Shown one piece after another: positions 60,825 through 64,000 of a stretch of DNA of 64,000 nucleotides. The stretch's first letter is position 1. Each line of letters opens with the position of its first letter. A model generated the notes under the pieces. It was given only the letters and a program-made list of their open reading frames with translations. It made no database searches and was not told the DNA's origin. Where the stretch lies: the NCBI RefSeq assembly GCF_004769235.1, contig NZ_RQFG01000016.1, positions 186,001 to 250,000 of the forward strand, in the 5' to 3' direction. Source of the DNA: Leptospira kanakyensis (GTDB taxonomy: Bacteria > Spirochaetota > Leptospiria > Leptospirales > Leptospiraceae). A program made the position numbers and the translations under genes.

Positions 60825-60829
60825 TTGGG

Positions 60830-61651
60830 TTATGCCGAATCCCCGTATTTTTTCACTAATTCTTTGCGGATGAATTTATAGATATCACCTAACAAAATTT
60901 CATCATCCGATAGGATTTGAATTCCTGTCCCTGTTCTCCGGATTTTATACCCAGATAAGGTTTGGTTTTTTGTTGGGTTCGATTCACCCGATTTGGACTG
61001 TTTATTGAAATCTTTGGCGTCCCTGACTGTTTTTAGGGCTCCCTTGTGGAAGAGGGTTAAGAATTCATCTAAACTTCCTTTTTTTGCTGCCTGCGCTGCT
61101 TGGACCAAAAGGTTCTTATTATAGATTTCATTTTTTTTGCATTTCTCTAGATCCTCTTTGGACATCGAAGTGATGGAGAGCACCTCCGTCATATAACTCC
61201 GACTTTTTCCAAAAAGATCCCCCAACTCTTGGTCAGTATAGTTATGGGAATTTTTTAGAAAGAGGAGGGCGTCCACTTCTTCATAAGGAGACAGGTTTTC
61301 TCTTTGGAGATTTTCTATGACTGCTAATTTATAAATTTCTTTGTCGGGTCGGTTTAGAATTTTACATTCGATTTCGGGCCAACCTAGGGACTTGGCTGCG
61401 TGATACCGTCTTTCCCCAGCGATGATTTTGTAACTCCCTTCTTTTTCTCCCTTGGAGACGATGATGGGTTGCAAAAGCCCGTCCGCTTTTAGGGTCTGAG
61501 CCAGTTCTTCGATTCCCTTTTTTCTCTCCTGCCTTGGTTGGTATTCGGAGGGTTGGATTTTGTCCATCCGAATGGTTCGGATGGTGCCATCTAGATTTTC
61601 TGCTTGGTAGATATCGGCGAGAGTTCCGAGGCGTTTACTTTTTAAGCTCAT
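60830..61651 (-). CDS. ParB-family partition protein (cassette 2)
   Basis: The 273-residue protein has the ParB/Srx domain (IQPSEYQPRQERKKGIEELAQTLKADGLLQPIIV, KIIAGERRYHAAKSLGWPEIECKIL), the ENLQRENLSPYEE motif and a helix-turn-helix (YTDQELGDLFGKSRSYMTEVLSI). It binds centromere sites and loads ParA. It overlaps parA by 17 bases, like cassette 1. It is the partition protein next to the rep gene, so likely the main system of this replicon. Confidence 0.95.
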   Translation of the reverse strand: MSLKSKRLGTLADIYQAENLDGTIRTIRMDKIQPSEYQPRQERKKGIEELAQTLKADGLLQPIIVSKGEKEGSYKIIAGERRYHAAKSLGWPEIECKILNRPDKEIYKLAVIENLQRENLSPYEEVDALLFLKNSHNYTDQELGDLFGKSRSYMTEVLSITSMSKEDLEKCKKNEIYNKNLLVQAAQAAKKGSLDEFLTLFHKGALKTVRDAKDFNKQSKSGESNPTKNQTLSGYKIRRTGTGIQILSDDEILLGDIYKFIRKELVKKYGDSA

Positions 61652-62387
61652 TTAAAACCTCCTCGATAAAACCTTCATACTCTTGGGATTGTCTAGAACC
61701 CCGGTTGTAATCATAGACAGATTTTTTTGCTAGATGGCTTTCTCCGATGGCCACTCCGTCCGAAATTGTATGTTCAAAGATACGGAAGTATTTTGTCAAA
61801 ACGGGTAGGATGGTTTTTGTGAGTAGGGTCTGGGGTTTGAGTTGGGTGATGAGGGCGCCCAAAATCTCTAGGTCAGGGTTGATCCTTTTTTTGATCGAGG
61901 AGATGGTTTGCTGCAAACCCATAATTCCGTCCATGGAGAACTTTTCTGCTTGGAGGGGGATGAGGACGTAGTTGGCGGCTACCAAACTGTTTACCGTGAA
62001 AATGGAAAGAGATGGGGGGCAGTCAATGATGACAAATTCAAAATCTTTAATTCCGGAAAGAGAGTCCCTTAGGATATAAGGAGCCTCTACTGAGTTTACG
62101 GAAACGGTTTCCATTTCCGCCAAGCGCATGCTAGATGGCGCAACCCACAAATGCTCGTTATACGCCGGAGTAATGATGTCTTTTAGGCTAGTGGCATTTT
62201 GGAAGAGGTGCGCTAAGTCTTTTTCAACAGTTTCCGGGTTCAGAAAAATTCCCGTGGAATTGGCCTGAGGATCCATATCGATGAGTAAGGTCTTATGATT
62301 TCGACGGGCGAGACCCATGGCAAGATTCAAAGAAGTAGTAGTTTTTCCTTCTCCGCCTTTTTGGTTTGCAACTGCAATCGTGATCAT
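61635..62387 (-). CDS. ParA-family ATPase (cassette 2)
   Basis: The ATG at 62387 (MITIAVANQKGGEGKTTT) is preferred; a frame back to 62507 would run through a parS-like site and add a charged leader unlike any ParA. Walker A is KGGEGKTT, with LIDMDPQANSTG and VIIDCPPSLS following. At 250 residues it is the short type without the N-terminal DNA-binding domain. Regulation may therefore come from ParB or Rep. Confidence 0.94.
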   Translation of the reverse strand: MITIAVANQKGGEGKTTTSLNLAMGLARRNHKTLLIDMDPQANSTGIFLNPETVEKDLAHLFQNATSLKDIITPAYNEHLWVAPSSMRLAEMETVSVNSVEAPYILRDSLSGIKDFEFVIIDCPPSLSIFTVNSLVAANYVLIPLQAEKFSMDGIMGLQQTISSIKKRINPDLEILGALITQLKPQTLLTKTILPVLTKYFRIFEHTISDGVAIGESHLAKKSVYDYNRGSRQSQEYEGFIEEVLNELKK

Positions 62388-62497
62388 CTGTCTCTTTTTC
62401 CCTTCCCAAATGGTATGCTTTCTTGTCGAAAATTTGGGATCAATTGTATTTTTAGAAAGGTGCAAAAAAAGGATTTTTTGGCCCCTTCTCTCTCCAT

Positions 62498-62513
62498 TGT
62501 CGGACATCCGACA
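62498..62513. other. parS-like 16-bp palindrome (copy 1)
   Basis: TGTCGGA and TCCGACA are exact reverse complements around CA. It lies 111 bases upstream of parA-2. Length and form match a parS site. Confidence 0.65.
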
Positions 62514-62548
62514 TACTGAAAATTAGCAAAAACTATCTCCTCTGTTTA

Positions 62549-62564
62549 CGTCGGACATCCGACA
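62549..62564. other. parS-like 16-bp palindrome (copy 2)
   Basis: CGTCGGA, CA and TCCGACA repeat copy 1 with one changed base, 51 bases further. The pair lies in the divergent region between parA-2 and the next forward gene. Confidence 0.65.
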
Positions 62565-62616
62565 TTCAAATAGGTACGTACTTGACAAAGTGATTAAATT
62601 TAAACAGTTTCATAAC

Positions 62617-63933
62617 ATGTCTTCCCAAGCAATTCCCCTGCTTGCCTCCGAAAAAACGGGCAAGGATTGGATGGATTCTGTCCTTCCAATTTTGTGGGAG
62701 GGGCTATGTACGGAACTTGGATTCTCTTCTGGCGTAGTTGTTTTGAAAGCAGAGGAAGAAGATTCTTTTTATGAATCTGCCAGTTTCGGATATGGAGAAG
62801 ATGGGTTTTATTATTCATTTCTAAACCGAGGTTCTGAACATTGGGAAGAGCTAATGCATTCTCCCGAACCTGTTTTTTTTTCCGGAACTGAGTTCGAACT
62901 TTTTGGAAAAAAAACAAATGCTTTCGCCATTCGAATCTCTTCTAAAAAATCCGAGATTGGTTTTTTATTAGCAGAAATGGAAGAGGCGAGCCATCTTCCA
63001 TTTGCAATTTTTCTAAGTCTTTTTGCTGACAAGATCGGGAACGAATGGGGGAAATCCAAACCCAGTTTCGGAATCCAAGAGACAATTCGAGAAGGAAATT
63101 CGCATTCTTTATACCGAAAAGAAATTCCTAATTTGGATCTAGCCAGAAGGGAATTTGCCAACCAGAAAGTCCTGACCATCCTTGGCCAGGCGGGGTCTGG
63201 CAAAAAAACTTTGGCAAAATGGATCCACCAATCCCATCTCCCGGGAGCTCCATTTCTTGTGGTTGAATCCCTTCCGGAGCATTTTGGGAAACTGGAAAAA
63301 GCACTTTCAAATTGGGGGACCGAATTAAAGCAGGGGAGTTTGGTCCTTGTCGGGATTCAGGCATTGAATTTAGGCCAACAACAAATCCTCTCCGATTGGT
63401 GGTCCAAGTCTGGATATTCCGGTTCTCTTTTTTTACTTGGGTCTGAAGAAATGGGCCAAGAATTATTGCCAGAGTTTGAAAGATTTTTGCGAAAAAATTC
63501 GTTGGTACTACCAACGCTTAGGTTCCTTCCTAAAACAAAGTTGCAGACCTTGGTTCAGGCCATATTTGAAGAATTATGTGATTCTCAGAACCGCTCCGGT
63601 TTGCAATTAGGAGATCGAAGTTTGCAAGAATTGGTTTCCAGGGGTTACGCGGAAAATTTCACGGACCTTCGAAATACCATTCTTACAGGGATTCTCACCT
63701 GTCGTACAAATCAGGTAGAACCTGCAGATTTAGAACCTGGAAAATCCAAAATGGATTTGGAGATTCCCGATGCCGAAGATTTAGACTTGCGGCGTGGAAC
63801 CGAGGCCTTAGAAAGGCAGAAGATTCTTCTGGCTATGCGGATCTTTTCGGGCAACCAAATCCGGATGGCAAAGGCCTTGGGTATTTCGAGGGGATCCCTC
63901 CAATATAAAATGAAACAGCTTGGTTTAATGTAA
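62617..63933 (+). CDS. Degenerate NtrC-like regulator with Fis-type HTH
   Basis: The ATG at 62617 (MSSQAIPLLASEKTG) is the likely start; a GTG at 62590 would add nine residues. The first 180 residues look like a GAF-type sensor domain. An AAA+-like domain follows with Walker A ILGQAGSGKKTLAKWIH. The Walker B position reads SLVLVGIQAL, with no acidic residues, and no GAFTGA loop is present, so sigma54 activation is unlikely. The C-terminus is a Fis-like helix-turn-helix (NQIRMAKALGISRGSLQYKMKQLGLM). It is divergent from parA-2. Confidence 0.82.
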   Translation: MSSQAIPLLASEKTGKDWMDSVLPILWEGLCTELGFSSGVVVLKAEEEDSFYESASFGYGEDGFYYSFLNRGSEHWEELMHSPEPVFFSGTEFELFGKKTNAFAIRISSKKSEIGFLLAEMEEASHLPFAIFLSLFADKIGNEWGKSKPSFGIQETIREGNSHSLYRKEIPNLDLARREFANQKVLTILGQAGSGKKTLAKWIHQSHLPGAPFLVVESLPEHFGKLEKALSNWGTELKQGSLVLVGIQALNLGQQQILSDWWSKSGYSGSLFLLGSEEMGQELLPEFERFLRKNSLVLPTLRFLPKTKLQTLVQAIFEELCDSQNRSGLQLGDRSLQELVSRGYAENFTDLRNTILTGILTCRTNQVEPADLEPGKSKMDLEIPDAEDLDLRRGTEALERQKILLAMRIFSGNQIRMAKALGISRGSLQYKMKQLGLM

Positions 63934-63935
63934 AA

Positions 63936-64000
63936 ATGGATGATACTGTATACGAAGAACGGAAAACCCCCGCTGGTTTTTTAGTTAAAGTTCGACTCTC
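63936..64000 (+). CDS. Start of an unidentified gene (cut by the window end)
   Basis: An ATG two bases after the regulator stop opens a frame that runs to the end of the window (MDDTVYEERKTPAGFLVKVRL). Twenty-one residues are visible, too few to name it. Its position suggests co-transcription with the regulator. Confidence 0.6.
   Translation, partial: MDDTVYEERKTPAGFLVKVRL

Larger units (their letters stand above)
60488..60829. other. Candidate replication origin region, 342 bp without a gene
   Basis: The gap between rep and parB holds inverted and direct repeats (GACATAAT/ATTATGTC, TTAATTATGTC twice, AGTACTT three times), a terminator hairpin on the forward strand, and AT-rich stretches (60785-60800). 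No perfect DnaA box (TTATNCACA) was found. It has the makeup of an iteron-type origin, but this is inference. Confidence 0.6.

Noticed and set aside
60488..60829. Search for DnaA boxes in the presumed origin
   Set aside because: No TTATNCACA match was seen by eye, so none is listed; degenerate boxes cannot be excluded without a scan.
62582..62616. TTGACA at 62582 as promoter of the NtrC-like gene
   Set aside because: No acceptable -10 lies 16-18 bases downstream, and the ATG follows too closely.

Overview
The window looks like a piece of the smaller chromosome (chromosome II) of a Leptospira, most likely a free-living (saprophytic) species. This is an inference from content and sequence style. 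Support comes from moderate-to-low G+C, many TTG/GTG starts, spirochaete-type lipoboxes, a Bat (aerotolerance) operon next to htpG, and a rep-parB-parA block typical of a secondary replicon. No rRNA, tRNA, IS element, CRISPR array or clear prophage was seen.

Layout. 1-2.5 kb: the 3' part of gltD, a possible small Cys-rich membrane protein, and a secreted/membrane protein. 2.6-10.6 kb: a complete cbb3 cytochrome oxidase operon (ccoN-O-Q-P-G-H-I-S plus a COG2836 membrane protein) behind a near-consensus FNR-type box. CcoP carries only one haem. 10.7-14 kb: an ECF sigma factor, a tiny anti-sigma-like protein, a Spy-like lipoprotein and small exported proteins. 14-16.6 kb: aspartase, a response regulator and a lytic transglycosylase. 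16.6-21.2 kb: a membrane protein, then an ethylmalonyl-CoA-mutase-like B12 enzyme with its MeaB GTPase. 21.2-26.4 kb: a tightly overlapping reverse operon (AGPS-like FAD enzyme, TetR, lipid kinase, GlpD, thioesterase) that suggests glycerol/ether-lipid metabolism. 26.5-33.8 kb: HU and signalling proteins with unusual fusions (NAD-kinase-like plus STAS; GHKL plus HDOD), a cNMP-binding protein, an acyltransferase and an FMN reductase.

33.7-36.2 kb holds a first ParA-ParB cassette with two 21-bp palindromes that are good parS candidates. 36.2-41.9 kb has an outer-membrane-like protein, a metallopeptidase, a phosphatase, NDH-2, small lipoproteins, a hydrolase and a thioesterase. 41.9-51.8 kb is the MORN-lipoprotein-MoxR-DUF58-BatA-BatB/C-BatD-HtpG run. 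51.8-57 kb has a soluble solute-binding-domain histidine kinase, a helical-repeat protein, a GT-C-like membrane protein and MqnD. 57-59.5 kb encodes a fibre-like protein with eight 32-residue repeats. 59.5-62.6 kb is the replication region (rep, parB, parA) with repeats, a second pair of parS-like sites and a candidate short counter-transcribed RNA. The last 1.4 kb has a degenerate NtrC-type regulator and the start of one more gene.

Overall the region combines respiration (cbb3, NDH-2, menaquinone synthesis), envelope stress and aerotolerance, C4/C5 carbon metabolism and replicon maintenance. The most unusual material is the pair of partition systems sharing a 13-bp motif with the rep region, the putative counter-transcribed RNA, the domain fusions and the repeat fibre protein.
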